From positions 1 to 64,000 of the forward strand of contig DEJO01000024.1 in the NCBI GenBank assembly GCA_002353555.1: 64,000 nucleotides of DNA, written 5' to 3'. Shown here piece by piece: positions 1 through 8,366 of this stretch. A program made the translations under genes and the position numbers. This DNA comes from Prevotella sp. UBA2746 (lineage in GTDB: Bacteria; Bacteroidota; Bacteroidia; Bacteroidales; Bacteroidaceae). Numbering within the stretch: the first letter of the stretch is position 1; each line of letters begins with the position of its first letter. Below the pieces are notes generated by a model that saw only the letters and a program-made list of their open reading frames with translations, did not search any database and was not told the origin of the DNA.

Positions 1-38
1 TTCATTTTCCAGTTGCCTGCTACGATTTTCTTTCTCAT
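1..38 (-). CDS. tpiA: Triosephosphate isomerase, N-terminal fragment
   Basis: Only the first twelve codons plus two bases are in the window. They read M-R-K-K-I-V-A-G-N-W-K-M on the minus strand, which is the typical start of triosephosphate isomerase, including the N and K of the N-x-K active-site segment. The enzyme interconverts dihydroxyacetone phosphate and glyceraldehyde 3-phosphate. The gene starts 13 bp after the stop of the DoxX-family gene, so it is probably the third gene of a DUF1599-DoxX-tpiA operon, an order I recall from Bacteroides. The rest lies outside the window, so the call rests on this peptide and on gene order. Confidence 0.75.
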   Translation of the reverse strand, partial: MRKKIVAGNWKM

Positions 39-51
39 AATCTTTATGTCT

Positions 52-1260
52 TTATTTTATAGGTTTTTTATGTACGGGGTGGAGCCTGTTACGGGCAATC
101 TGTCCGATCTGGGTGGTGTCGGGCAGGTTGTGGTGGCTCCATTTACCGAGGATGACCCCTTGCCGGAGCAAGAGTAGTCCCGGATTGCTGCGGACGATGG
201 TCTTCAACGTGGTGGCATCGGTGGTGCAGAACGGATAGTCGGCACCTGTGATGTCTGTCCAGTGGCTTACCGCCTTGTCGTCGCTGGCGGTGAGGGCATA
301 GAAGCCGAAGCCGTTGTCCTGTGCATAGTCATACAGCTGGTTGATCTCACCGAAGCATGCGTCGTCAGCCTTTTCAAGGTAGGGAGCTACGAGCAGGAAG
401 GTGTACCCCTTGTCGTTGAGCAACGAGTCGGTGATGTCTTGTTCCGTATTCCTTTCCACCACAGAGAAGTCGTGGATGGGAGGTACGTAGCCTTCAGCGG
501 TCTGTATGGTCTTCGAGTCGACGAACGTCCACGTGGAGTCGGGATAGTTGTCGAGCGTGAATTCTTTCTGTATGCCGTCCTTTTCGAGGATGAAGGTGGT
601 CTCGAACTGCGGCTGTGGTGCCCCCGGCGGTATCTCCATACCTTTGCGGATGTCGGCTCCGACGTGGTAGGGGCGGAAGTCGAGCGGTGGCAGGTAGTAG
701 AGGCTGTAGGCTGCCATGGCGAGGATGAAGAGCAGTGTGACGTGGATGATGCCCCACTGCAAGCCCTTCGGGATGAAGCGTTTCATACGCAACGGGTTTC
801 TTGCCACGATGACGGCTGCCGCGAGGAGTATGACATTCTTCAGGAACGTCTGCCAGTTGGTGAGCGTCACGGCATCGCCGAAGCATCCGCAGTCGCTGAT
901 GGGATTGGTGATGGCAAGCCATAGCGTGAGTGGAGTCATCACCACCATGAACGCCAGCACCAGGCGTGTGGTGAGGCGGCGACGTATGGCGAACAACATG
1001 AAGATGCCGAGACAGAACTCAGCGGCTGCCATTGTTGTTGCTGCGGTCAGCGTTGCCCAGTCGGGTAGGAGGTCGGGCAGTCCCCATGCCGTCAGGTAGT
1101 CTTGCAACTTGTATTGCGTGCCCTTCGGGTCAACGGCTTTTACAAAGCCGGAAAAGATGAAGACGACGGCGAGGAGGAGACGGCATAGCAGGTTGGTCAA
1201 AGACCATAGGACATGTCGTGTGGATTGCTCCTTCGCTCCTTCGCTCCTTCGCTCCTTCAT
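52..1260 (-). CDS. BT_3928-type DoxX-family membrane protein with thioredoxin-like tail
   Basis: This 402-residue inner-membrane protein has an N-terminal DoxX/MauE-like four-helix region (about residues 20-155) with the cysteine motif DCGCFGD near residue 125. A fifth helix lies near 170-190, followed by a soluble domain. The last 120 residues, from about FLLVAPYLEKADDACFGEI, resemble a thioredoxin fold with a single Cys. A redox or disulfide role is inferred from MauE/DoxX relatives and is not proven. The start overlaps the DUF1599 stop (ATGA), which suggests translational coupling. Oddly, four perfect copies of an 8-bp repeat follow the ATG directly and encode the charged start MKERRSEGAKE. 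Without them the nearest in-frame alternative start is a TTG near codon 21. Confidence 0.8.
   Translation of the reverse strand: MKERRSEGAKEQSTRHVLWSLTNLLCRLLLAVVFIFSGFVKAVDPKGTQYKLQDYLTAWGLPDLLPDWATLTAATTMAAAEFCLGIFMLFAIRRRLTTRLVLAFMVVMTPLTLWLAITNPISDCGCFGDAVTLTNWQTFLKNVILLAAAVIVARNPLRMKRFIPKGLQWGIIHVTLLFILAMAAYSLYYLPPLDFRPYHVGADIRKGMEIPPGAPQPQFETTFILEKDGIQKEFTLDNYPDSTWTFVDSKTIQTAEGYVPPIHDFSVVERNTEQDITDSLLNDKGYTFLLVAPYLEKADDACFGEINQLYDYAQDNGFGFYALTASDDKAVSHWTDITGADYPFCTTDATTLKTIVRSNPGLLLLRQGVILGKWSHHNLPDTTQIGQIARNRLHPVHKKPIK
1227..1258. repeat. 8-bp simple sequence repeat (GCTCCTTC x4) at a start codon
   Basis: Four perfect copies of GCTCCTTC (GAAGGAGC on the coding strand) occupy codons 2-11 of the DoxX-family gene. 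The unit is not a multiple of three, so gain or loss of one copy would shift the frame just after the start codon. Each unit also contains an AGGAG core. Confidence 0.9.
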
Positions 1261-1841
1261 TCCCTTATACCCTCGATGTCTTCCGTCTGTGTGCTTTCAC
1301 TCTCTGTGAGCTTGATAGCACCGAAGACGGCGTAGTTGATGATGTCCATATAGTTGGCATCGATGCCTTCGGAGACGAGCGTCTGACCATGCAGGTCTTC
1401 AATCTCCTTGATGCGTTGTATCTTTGTGAGGATGAAGTCGGTGTAGCTGCTGACACGCATGGAGCGCCACGCCTCGTCATAGTCGTGGTTCTTGCGTATC
1501 ATGAGCTGCAAGGCTTCAATGGCATGGCGGTCGTAGAGTGTCAGCGCTTCTTCGGTGGAGATGTCTACCTCGTCGACATAGCCTTTCTCCAGCTGTATCA
1601 GTCCTACGATGCCGTAGTTGATGAGGGCAATGAACTCCGGACGGATGCCTTCGCCGACGAGCGTCTCCTTCTTGATCTCCAGGGAGCGGATGCGCTTCGC
1701 CTTGATGAAGAGCTGGTCGGTGAGGGAGGCGGGTCGCAGGATGCGCCACGAAGCACCGTAGTCGTGCAGCTTCTTGGCGAAGAGGGTGCGACATTCAGCC
1801 ATGACTCCTCTGAATTGTTGTTCTGTATTCTGTTTTGGCAT
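1257..1841 (-). CDS. DUF1599 domain protein (two tandem copies)
   Basis: A 194-residue soluble protein made of two homologous halves. The first has KLHDYGASWRILRPASLTDQ and the second has KNHDYDEAWRSMRVSSYTDF, each followed by an IK(A/I)(K/Q)RI helix. This is the DUF1599 (nucleotide modification-associated) fold, which occurs as a tandem pair in Bacteroidetes. Its biochemical role is not known to me. The start at MPKQNTEQQF was chosen because residues upstream in the same frame come from a dispersed repeat and lack family character. It is the first gene of the operon with the DoxX-family protein and tpiA. Confidence 0.85.
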   Translation of the reverse strand: MPKQNTEQQFRGVMAECRTLFAKKLHDYGASWRILRPASLTDQLFIKAKRIRSLEIKKETLVGEGIRPEFIALINYGIVGLIQLEKGYVDEVDISTEEALTLYDRHAIEALQLMIRKNHDYDEAWRSMRVSSYTDFILTKIQRIKEIEDLHGQTLVSEGIDANYMDIINYAVFGAIKLTESESTQTEDIEGIRE

Positions 1842-1861
1842 AGTCTCGATGTTTTCTTTGT

Positions 1862-1934
1862 GGTTGTGGCGATGCCACAACATACGGAACCGTGGTGCGA
1901 CGTCGTATAGGTGCCTTGACATACGGAACCGTGG
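1862..1934. repeat. Dispersed hairpin repeat (GTTGTGGC..GCCACAAC family)
   Basis: On the minus strand this reads a TTCCGTATG segment followed by the palindrome GTTGTGGCATCGCCACAAC. A second TTCCGTATG half-copy ends at 1934. Related copies lie at the 3' end of cca (about 3602-3632) and inside fkp (about 29542-29568), so it is a dispersed family. Here it forms the leader of the DUF1599 gene. Confidence 0.6.
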
Positions 1935-1937
1935 GTG

Positions 1938-1945
1938 CAAAGGTA
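1938..1945 (-). promoter_or_regulatory. -7 element for the DUF1599-DoxX-tpiA operon
   Basis: The minus strand reads TACCTTTG, matching the Bacteroidetes -7 consensus TAnnTTTG. It lies about 95 bp upstream of the chosen DUF1599 start and diverges from the cca promoter. Confidence 0.6.
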
Positions 1946-2019
1946 GTAAAAAGTTAGAAGTTTGCAGTTAGGAGTGGGAGTTTTTTTCAATAAAAGGCAG
2001 AAAGGTAGCGTTTTTTTTG

Positions 2020-2027
2020 TACTTTTG
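2020..2027 (+). promoter_or_regulatory. -7 element for cca
   Basis: TACTTTTG followed by CA, 23 bp before the cca start. It fits TAnnTTTG. No good -33 TTTG is visible in the T-rich DNA upstream. Confidence 0.6.
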
Positions 2028-2050
2028 CAGCCGTAAACCAAGAATGAGGA

Positions 2051-3634
2051 ATGAGAGACCTTACTGACGCTGAGTTGGCGGAGTGCTTAGACCAGGAGAT
2101 CTTCCACCAGATATCGTCTGTGGCAGACGAGTTGGGGGTGGAATGCTACGTCGTTGGCGGCTATGTCAGAGATTTGTTTCTGGAACGGCCGTCGAAGGAT
2201 ATCGACGTGGTGGTCGTCGGGAGCGGCATCGCCGTGGCTCAGGAATTGAAGAAGAGATACGGCAGAAAGGCACACCTGAGCGTGTTTAAGAGCTTCGGGA
2301 CGGCACAGGTGAAAGTAAGGGGAGGAGGGGGGTGCGCTATTAGCGCAGCTTACGGGACAACTAACGGAAATAACGAGGGACCGGCGAGCGGGCAGAAGGC
2401 AGAAGAGATAGAGGTGGAGTTTGTGGGTGCACGGCGAGAGAGCTATCGTCACGACTCGCGTAAGCCACATGTGGAAGACGGTACGTTGGAAGACGACCAG
2501 AACCGTCGCGACTTCACCATCAATGCCCTGGCTGTATGCTTGAACAAAGACCGGTTCGGTGAGTTGGTAGACCCGTTCGGCGGTGTCGACGACCTCTTCG
2601 ACGGCATTATCCGTACGCCGTTGGACCCTGACGTGACGTTCGATGACGACCCGTTGCGGATGATGCGTTGCGTGAGGTTTGCTACGCAGCTGAACTTCTT
2701 TATCGACGACGAGACCTTCGATGCGTTGCAGCGAAATGCAGAACGGCTGAAGATTGTGAGTGGAGAGCGCGTCATCGACGAGATGAACAAGATGATGATG
2801 GCTCCTCATCCGTCTAAAGGCATCGTTGACCTCTACCGTTGTGGACTGCTACAGTATATTCTTCCGGAACTGATTCAGCTCGACATCGTGGAGAAACGTA
2901 ACGGTAAGGCTCATAAGAACAACTTCTACCATACCCTGGAGGTACTGGAGAATGTGGTGAAAGGGAATGAGAGCGAGGGAGGAAGAGAGAAAGAGAACGA
3001 GGGAGGAAGAACGGCTCACTTATGGCTCAGGTGGGCGGCTTTGCTGCACGACATCGGCAAGCCACGGTCGAAACGATGGGATCCTGCCCAGGGCTGGACG
3101 TTCCATAACCATAACTATATCGGTGCGAAGATGGTGCCGGAGATATTCCGTCGGCTGAAGTTGCCGATGGACAGCAAGATGAAGTACGTGCAGAAGTTGG
3201 TAGACCTGCACATGCGGCCGATAGCTATCGCCGACGAAGAGGTCACCGACAGTGCCGTGCGCCGTTTGCTGAATGATGCCGGTGAAGATATTGACGACCT
3301 GATGAGGCTTTGTGAAGCCGACATCACCAGTAAGAATGAGGTGAGAAAAGCGCGCTTCCTGGAGAATTTCAGGATGGTTCGTGAGAAGATTGCCGACTTG
3401 AAGGAGAAGGACTACGTCAGGCTGTTGCAGCCCGTCATCGACGGGAACGAGATTATGCAGATGTTCCACCTGCCTCCATGTAAGGAGGTGGGAAGGCTGA
3501 AGCAGGTGCTGAAGGATGCCGTGTTGGACAACAAGGTGCCAAACGAACGGGAGCCGCTGATGGCATTGCTGCTGGAGACGGCGGGGAAGATGGGGCTGGA
3601 GGTTGCGGCAGTGCCGCAACATACGGGTCTGTAG
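2051..3634 (+). CDS. cca: CCA tRNA nucleotidyltransferase with HD domain
   Basis: A 527-residue enzyme that adds or repairs the 3' CCA end of tRNA. The class II head domain shows GGYVRD (about 36-41), the metal-binding DIDVVV (about 50-55) and RRDFTINALAV (about 152). An RNA-binding region follows, and the HD phosphohydrolase motif LHDIGKP lies near residue 335. It is longer than the 470-480 residues I expect for Bacteroidetes homologues. The excess is low-complexity or repeat-derived: a Gly/Asn-rich insertion at about 92-116, a Glu/Gly/Arg-rich insertion at about 305-325 made of two copies of an AACGAGGGAGGAAGAAC-like unit, and a C-terminal tail ending in a dispersed hairpin repeat. The ATG at 2051 follows an AAGAATGAGG stretch. 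It is divergent from the DUF1599 operon. Confidence 0.95.
   Translation: MRDLTDAELAECLDQEIFHQISSVADELGVECYVVGGYVRDLFLERPSKDIDVVVVGSGIAVAQELKKRYGRKAHLSVFKSFGTAQVKVRGGGGCAISAAYGTTNGNNEGPASGQKAEEIEVEFVGARRESYRHDSRKPHVEDGTLEDDQNRRDFTINALAVCLNKDRFGELVDPFGGVDDLFDGIIRTPLDPDVTFDDDPLRMMRCVRFATQLNFFIDDETFDALQRNAERLKIVSGERVIDEMNKMMMAPHPSKGIVDLYRCGLLQYILPELIQLDIVEKRNGKAHKNNFYHTLEVLENVVKGNESEGGREKENEGGRTAHLWLRWAALLHDIGKPRSKRWDPAQGWTFHNHNYIGAKMVPEIFRRLKLPMDSKMKYVQKLVDLHMRPIAIADEEVTDSAVRRLLNDAGEDIDDLMRLCEADITSKNEVRKARFLENFRMVREKIADLKEKDYVRLLQPVIDGNEIMQMFHLPPCKEVGRLKQVLKDAVLDNKVPNEREPLMALLLETAGKMGLEVAAVPQHTGL
3602..3632. repeat. Hairpin repeat forming the C-terminus of cca
   Basis: GGTTGCGGCAGTGCCGCAAC is a palindrome followed by ATACGG. 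It is the inverted relative of the repeat at 1862-1934, with matching changes in both stem arms. It encodes the last residues (VAAVPQHTGL) of the CCA enzyme. Confidence 0.6.
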
Positions 3635-3722
3635 ATGGCTGCGAGATGTTAGTAGCTGGCTGCGAGAGTAAAAAAGATTGTTAAAAAACATGCGTGTTTC
3701 AGCCTTACTACATTTTAATGTG

Positions 3723-3730
3723 TAATTTTG
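3723..3730 (+). promoter_or_regulatory. -7 element for the RND efflux operon
   Basis: TAATTTTG followed by CAG, 78 bp before the adaptor start, fits TAnnTTTG. A TTTC at about 3697 is a weak -33 candidate. I see no operator or regulator gene nearby. Confidence 0.6.
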
Positions 3731-3807
3731 CAGTCCGAAAACTAAATGCTGAATGTAGAGTTTTTTAGACGGAATAGTTATTCGAATAACAGTAATAAGA
3801 AGAAAAT

Positions 3808-5040
3808 ATGAAAAGAATGAAGGTTTTATGGCTTGCAGTGGTGGCTGTCTTGGTATTGGCCAGCTGCGGAAAGTCAGGTGGTCGTCCTGAATTTGGCGAC
3901 AACGAGTATCCAGTGATGACCATTGGTATTAACAATTCGGAAACACAAACGACCTATCCGGCAGTGTTCAAGGGTGTTCAGGATGTGGAGATCCGTCCGA
4001 AGATTTCCGGTTTCATCACCCGTCTTGCCGTCCATGAAGGAGAGACAGTAGGAAAAGGTCAGTTGCTCTTCACGATAGACAATCAGACCTACGCTGCTGC
4101 CGTGCGTCAGGCACAAGCCAGCCTGAACTCTGCTCAGGCAGCTGTGAACTCCGCTCAGGCACAGTTGGCAACAGCCACGCTGACCTATCGTAACAGTCAG
4201 CAGCTCTATAATAATAAGGTGATAGGTAGTTATGAACTGGAGACAGCCAAGAATACGATGAATACCGCTCAGGCCGCAGTCAACCAAGCCAAGGCAGGAG
4301 TGGCACAGGCACAGGCAGCACTTGCCAATGCGAAGGAGCAGTTGTCGTTCTGCTACATCACCGCTCCCACCTCTGGCGTTGTCGGTAACCTGCCCTATAA
4401 GCAGGGTGCACTCGTCAGTCCGTCTTCCAACCCAGCCGTGACCACTATCTCGAATAACAGTACGGTGGAAGTCTATTTCTCCATGACAGAGAAAGACGCT
4501 ATCGAGCTGACCAAGAAGTTAGGTGGCAGCAATGCAGCCGTGAACTCGTTCCCTCCGGTGAAGTTGCAGCTTGCTGACGGTACGATGTACAACCACAGTG
4601 GTGTCGTGACCAAGGCCAGCGGTATCGTAGACCCGTCAACCGGTTCTATCTCAATGATAGCTCGTTTCGACAACCCGGAGCATCTGCTGAAGAGCGGCGG
4701 CTCAGGTTCAATCATTGTCCAGCGCACGAACAGCCGTGCCCTGGTCATCCCGCAGTCGGCATGTACGTCTGTTCAGGATAAGGTCTTCGTCTATAAGTTG
4801 GGCAAAGACAATAAGGTCATCTATACAGAAATTACCGTTGCTCCCCAGAACGACGGCAAGAACTATGTCGTTACGAGTGGTCTGAGTGTTGGTGACAAGA
4901 TTGTTTCCAACGGTATCACCAAGCTCACTGACAAGATGGAAATCAAGCCTATAACCCCGGAGCGTTATCAGCAGAAGATCAAAGAGCAGGCCAAGTCGAT
5001 GACAGCCGGCGACATCGTGAACGGTATGAAGAAGAAGTAA
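3808..5040 (+). CDS. RND efflux periplasmic adaptor (membrane fusion lipoprotein)
   Basis: A 410-residue AcrA/MexA-type adaptor that links the inner-membrane pump to the outer-membrane channel. The N-terminus has a signal peptide ending in the lipobox LASC (Cys about 20), so it should be lipid-anchored. A lipoyl/barrel-sandwich half (about 50-85), an Ala/Gln-rich coiled-coil hairpin (about 90-175), the second lipoyl half and beta-barrel domains follow in the usual order. It is first in a three-gene operon, 36 bp ahead of the pump gene. The substrate cannot be read from the sequence. Confidence 0.95.
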   Translation: MKRMKVLWLAVVAVLVLASCGKSGGRPEFGDNEYPVMTIGINNSETQTTYPAVFKGVQDVEIRPKISGFITRLAVHEGETVGKGQLLFTIDNQTYAAAVRQAQASLNSAQAAVNSAQAQLATATLTYRNSQQLYNNKVIGSYELETAKNTMNTAQAAVNQAKAGVAQAQAALANAKEQLSFCYITAPTSGVVGNLPYKQGALVSPSSNPAVTTISNNSTVEVYFSMTEKDAIELTKKLGGSNAAVNSFPPVKLQLADGTMYNHSGVVTKASGIVDPSTGSISMIARFDNPEHLLKSGGSGSIIVQRTNSRALVIPQSACTSVQDKVFVYKLGKDNKVIYTEITVAPQNDGKNYVVTSGLSVGDKIVSNGITKLTDKMEIKPITPERYQQKIKEQAKSMTAGDIVNGMKKK

Positions 5041-5076
5041 GTCGTAAAATAGTCAATTGTCAAATCATCAGTTAGT

Positions 5077-8000
5077 ATGACATTTACAAACTTTATCAAA
5101 CGCCCGGTACTGTCGACGGTAATCTCTATTGTCATTGTCTTGCTGGGTTTTATCGGACTGGTATCGCTGCCTATTGAGCAGTATCCCAATATCGCACCGC
5201 CTAACATTGTCGTCATGGCAAGTTATCCCGGTGCCGATGCCGAGACGGTGAAGAATGCCGTCGTCACTCCCTTGGAAGAGAGCATCAATGGTGTGGAAGG
5301 TATGGACTACATCTCTTCTACCGCATCTTCCGGTTCAGCCATGATTCAGGTGCTCTTCCGTCAGGGTATCAATCCTGACATGTGTGCCGTGAACGTGCAG
5401 AACCGTGTGTCGCAGGCTACTGCCTTGCTTCCTCAAGAGGTTACCCAGATCGGTGTGCAAGTAATCAAGCGTCAGTCTTCGCAGGTCATCATGTTCTCTC
5501 TGACCTCAGACGGCCGTTACGATGACGAGTTCCTGACCAACTACAGCCACATCAACCTGATACCGGCATTGAAGCGTATCCAGGGTGTGGGTGACGTGTC
5601 AAGTCCGGGTCTGAAGACCTACGCCATGCGTATCTGGCTGAAGCCGGACGTGATGAAGGAACACTCTCTTGTGCCGAGTGACATCACTGCTGCCTTGGCA
5701 GAACAGAACATCGAGGCAGCGCCCGGTTCGTTCGGTGAGCGTTCAAATGTGGCTTACGAGTATGCCATGCGCTATACCGGTCGTTTCCGTACTGTCGAGG
5801 AGTTTGGCAACATCATCGTCAAGACCACTGCCGACGGTCAGACGCTGAAGCTCAAGGATATCGCTAAGATAGAGTTGGGCGGTCAGGGTTATACCGTTTC
5901 GATGAAGAACAACAACATCCCCTCTGTGATGGGTATGGTGCAGCAGGTTGCCGGCTCTAACGCCAACGATATTGCCAAGCAGGTGAAGGAAGAGCTGGAG
6001 AACCAAGCCAAGATGTTCCCTCCGGGCATGGAGTACAAGATCAACTATGACGTGACCGAATTCCTCTATGCGTCTATCGAGGAGGTTGTCTTCACGCTTG
6101 TCATGACTCTCGTCCTGGTGTTCCTCGTGGTTTACATCTTCTTGCAGGACTTCCGTTCAACGTTGATTCCGTTGATAGCAGTCCCTGTATCCTTGATAGG
6201 TACATTCTTCTTCCTCAACGTGATGGGCTTCTCCATCAACTTGCTCGTCTTGTCGGCATTACTGTTGGCGATCGCCATTGTGGTCGACGATGCCATCGTG
6301 GTGGTCGAGGCCGTCCATGCGAAGCTCGACCAGGGTTATAAGTCACCGCTGACGGCAAGTATCGACGCCATGAATGAGATATCGGGTGCCATCATCTCTA
6401 TCACGCTTGTGATGGCATCGGTGTTCGTACCTGTGTCTTTCATCGGCGGAACCAGTGGTACCTTCTATCGTGAGTTCGGTGTGACGATGGCTGTGAGCAT
6501 CTTCATCTCAGCATTGAACGCCTTGACCTTGTCGCCGGCATTGTGTGCTATCTTCCTGAAACCCCACGATGCTGAAGGACATGAGAAGAAGATGTCCATG
6601 CTGGATCGATTCCATACCTCCTTCAACACCGCTTTCAATAAGTATACAGAAAAATACAAGAACAGCGTAGACAAGCTGGTACGCAGGCCGATATTGATAG
6701 GTATAGCCGTTGTCTTAGGTATCGTAGCCCTCGTTGTCACGATGGGAACGACCAAGTCAGGACTTGTGCCGGATGAAGATACGGGTACCCTCTTCTGTAC
6801 CATCTCCATGCCGCCGGCAACCTCCGAGGCACGTACCAGTCAGATTGTATCAGAGGTAGACTCCATCCTTGCTGCCGACCCTGCCATCAAGTCCAGGGAG
6901 CAGATTCGTGGTTACAACTTCATTGCCGGTGCCGGTTCAGACCAGGCAACGTTCATCATCAAGCTGAAACCCTTCGAAGAGCGACAGAAAGGATTCTGGT
7001 GGAAGCTCAGCGGTCTGTGGGAAGGTGACGGCATCTACCGCTTCTTCCTCAACCCCTACGAGTCCAATGGTGTGCTGGCTCAGATTTACATGAAGACTGC
7101 CCACATCAAGGATGCACAGATCCTGGCGTTTGCACCGCCTATGATTCCCGGCTTCTCGGCAAACTCCGGTGTGTCGATTGTGATGCAGGACCGTACCGGT
7201 GGTGACCTGACCAAGTTCTTCGGTATCGTCAAGGACTATCTTGCCGCGTTGAACCAGCGCCCTGAAATCCAGATGGCCATGACCTCCTACAACCCGAACT
7301 ATCCGCAGTACATGGTCAAGATGGATGTTGCCAAGTGTAAGCAGGCAGGCATCTCGCCTACCGCTGTCCTTTCTACGTTGCAGGGCTATTACGGCGGACT
7401 CTATGCCTCTAACTTCAACTCGTTCGGTAAGTTGTACCGTGTCATGATTCAGGCCGATCCGGATAGCCGAAAGACCATCGAGTCGCTGAACAACGTCTAT
7501 GTGCGTACACCCGGTGGCATGGCTCCCGTCAAGGAGTTCTGTACGTTGGAACGTGTCTACGGTCCATCCAACATCAACCGTTTCAACCTCTTTACCTCTA
7601 TCAACGTGACTGCCACGGTTGCCGACGGCTATTCCACCGGTGAGGCGCTGAAGGCTTGTCAGGAGGTGGCTGCCGAGTACCTGCCGTCAGGCTACACCTA
7701 CGACTATCAGGGACTGACACGTGAGGAAGCCAAGGCATCCAACACCACCGCTATCATCTTCCTCCTGTGCTTCATCTTTATCTACCTGATTCTCTCGGCA
7801 CAGTATGAGAGCTACATCCTGCCGTTGGCAGTAGTCCTCTCCGTACCGTTCGGACTGGCAGGCTGTTTCCTCTTCACGCAGCTCTTCGGTCATTCCAACG
7901 ACATCTACATGCAGATCTCACTGATCATGCTGATTGGTCTGTTGGCGAAGAATGCCATCTTGATTGTGCAGTTCGCCCTTGAGCGCCGACATTTGGGTAT

Positions 8001-8337
8001 GGCTATATCGTGGTCAGCCATCCTTGGTGCCGTAGCCCGTCTGCGTCCTATCTTGATGACCTCGTTGGCAATGGTTATCGGTTTGTTGCCGATGATGTTC
8101 GCATCGGGTGTAGGCAAGAATGGTAACCAGACCCTTGGTGCTGCTGCTATCGGCGGTATGCTCATCGGTACCATCTGCCAGTTGTTTGTCGTCCCGGCTC
8201 TGTTCGTCATCTTCCAGTCGCTGCAAGAGAAGCTGACACCGATGAAGTTTGATGGTGAGGACGATGAAGTCGTCTCCAATGCCGAGATAGAGCAGTACAC
8301 TCATGACTTGACACAAGAGTATGAGTTGGAGCAGTAG
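5077..8337 (+). CDS. RND multidrug efflux pump, inner-membrane subunit (HAE1/AcrB family)
   Basis: A 1086-residue pump with twelve predicted helices in two repeats and two large periplasmic loops. The TM4 proton-relay pair is present in AIVVDDAIVVVE (about 400-412). The TM10 lysine is in GLLAKNAILIVQFA (about 952-965). It starts MTFTNFIKRPVLSTVIS, typical of the family. It uses proton motive force to export drugs or other amphiphiles. The tail of about 45 residues is acidic. Length and motifs indicate an intact gene. Confidence 0.96.
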   Translation: MTFTNFIKRPVLSTVISIVIVLLGFIGLVSLPIEQYPNIAPPNIVVMASYPGADAETVKNAVVTPLEESINGVEGMDYISSTASSGSAMIQVLFRQGINPDMCAVNVQNRVSQATALLPQEVTQIGVQVIKRQSSQVIMFSLTSDGRYDDEFLTNYSHINLIPALKRIQGVGDVSSPGLKTYAMRIWLKPDVMKEHSLVPSDITAALAEQNIEAAPGSFGERSNVAYEYAMRYTGRFRTVEEFGNIIVKTTADGQTLKLKDIAKIELGGQGYTVSMKNNNIPSVMGMVQQVAGSNANDIAKQVKEELENQAKMFPPGMEYKINYDVTEFLYASIEEVVFTLVMTLVLVFLVVYIFLQDFRSTLIPLIAVPVSLIGTFFFLNVMGFSINLLVLSALLLAIAIVVDDAIVVVEAVHAKLDQGYKSPLTASIDAMNEISGAIISITLVMASVFVPVSFIGGTSGTFYREFGVTMAVSIFISALNALTLSPALCAIFLKPHDAEGHEKKMSMLDRFHTSFNTAFNKYTEKYKNSVDKLVRRPILIGIAVVLGIVALVVTMGTTKSGLVPDEDTGTLFCTISMPPATSEARTSQIVSEVDSILAADPAIKSREQIRGYNFIAGAGSDQATFIIKLKPFEERQKGFWWKLSGLWEGDGIYRFFLNPYESNGVLAQIYMKTAHIKDAQILAFAPPMIPGFSANSGVSIVMQDRTGGDLTKFFGIVKDYLAALNQRPEIQMAMTSYNPNYPQYMVKMDVAKCKQAGISPTAVLSTLQGYYGGLYASNFNSFGKLYRVMIQADPDSRKTIESLNNVYVRTPGGMAPVKEFCTLERVYGPSNINRFNLFTSINVTATVADGYSTGEALKACQEVAAEYLPSGYTYDYQGLTREEAKASNTTAIIFLLCFIFIYLILSAQYESYILPLAVVLSVPFGLAGCFLFTQLFGHSNDIYMQISLIMLIGLLAKNAILIVQFALERRHLGMAISWSAILGAVARLRPILMTSLAMVIGLLPMMFASGVGKNGNQTLGAAAIGGMLIGTICQLFVVPALFVIFQSLQEKLTPMKFDGEDDEVVSNAEIEQYTHDLTQEYELEQ

Positions 8338-8366
8338 AAGAAAGTCGAAACATTAAAGAATCAAAG

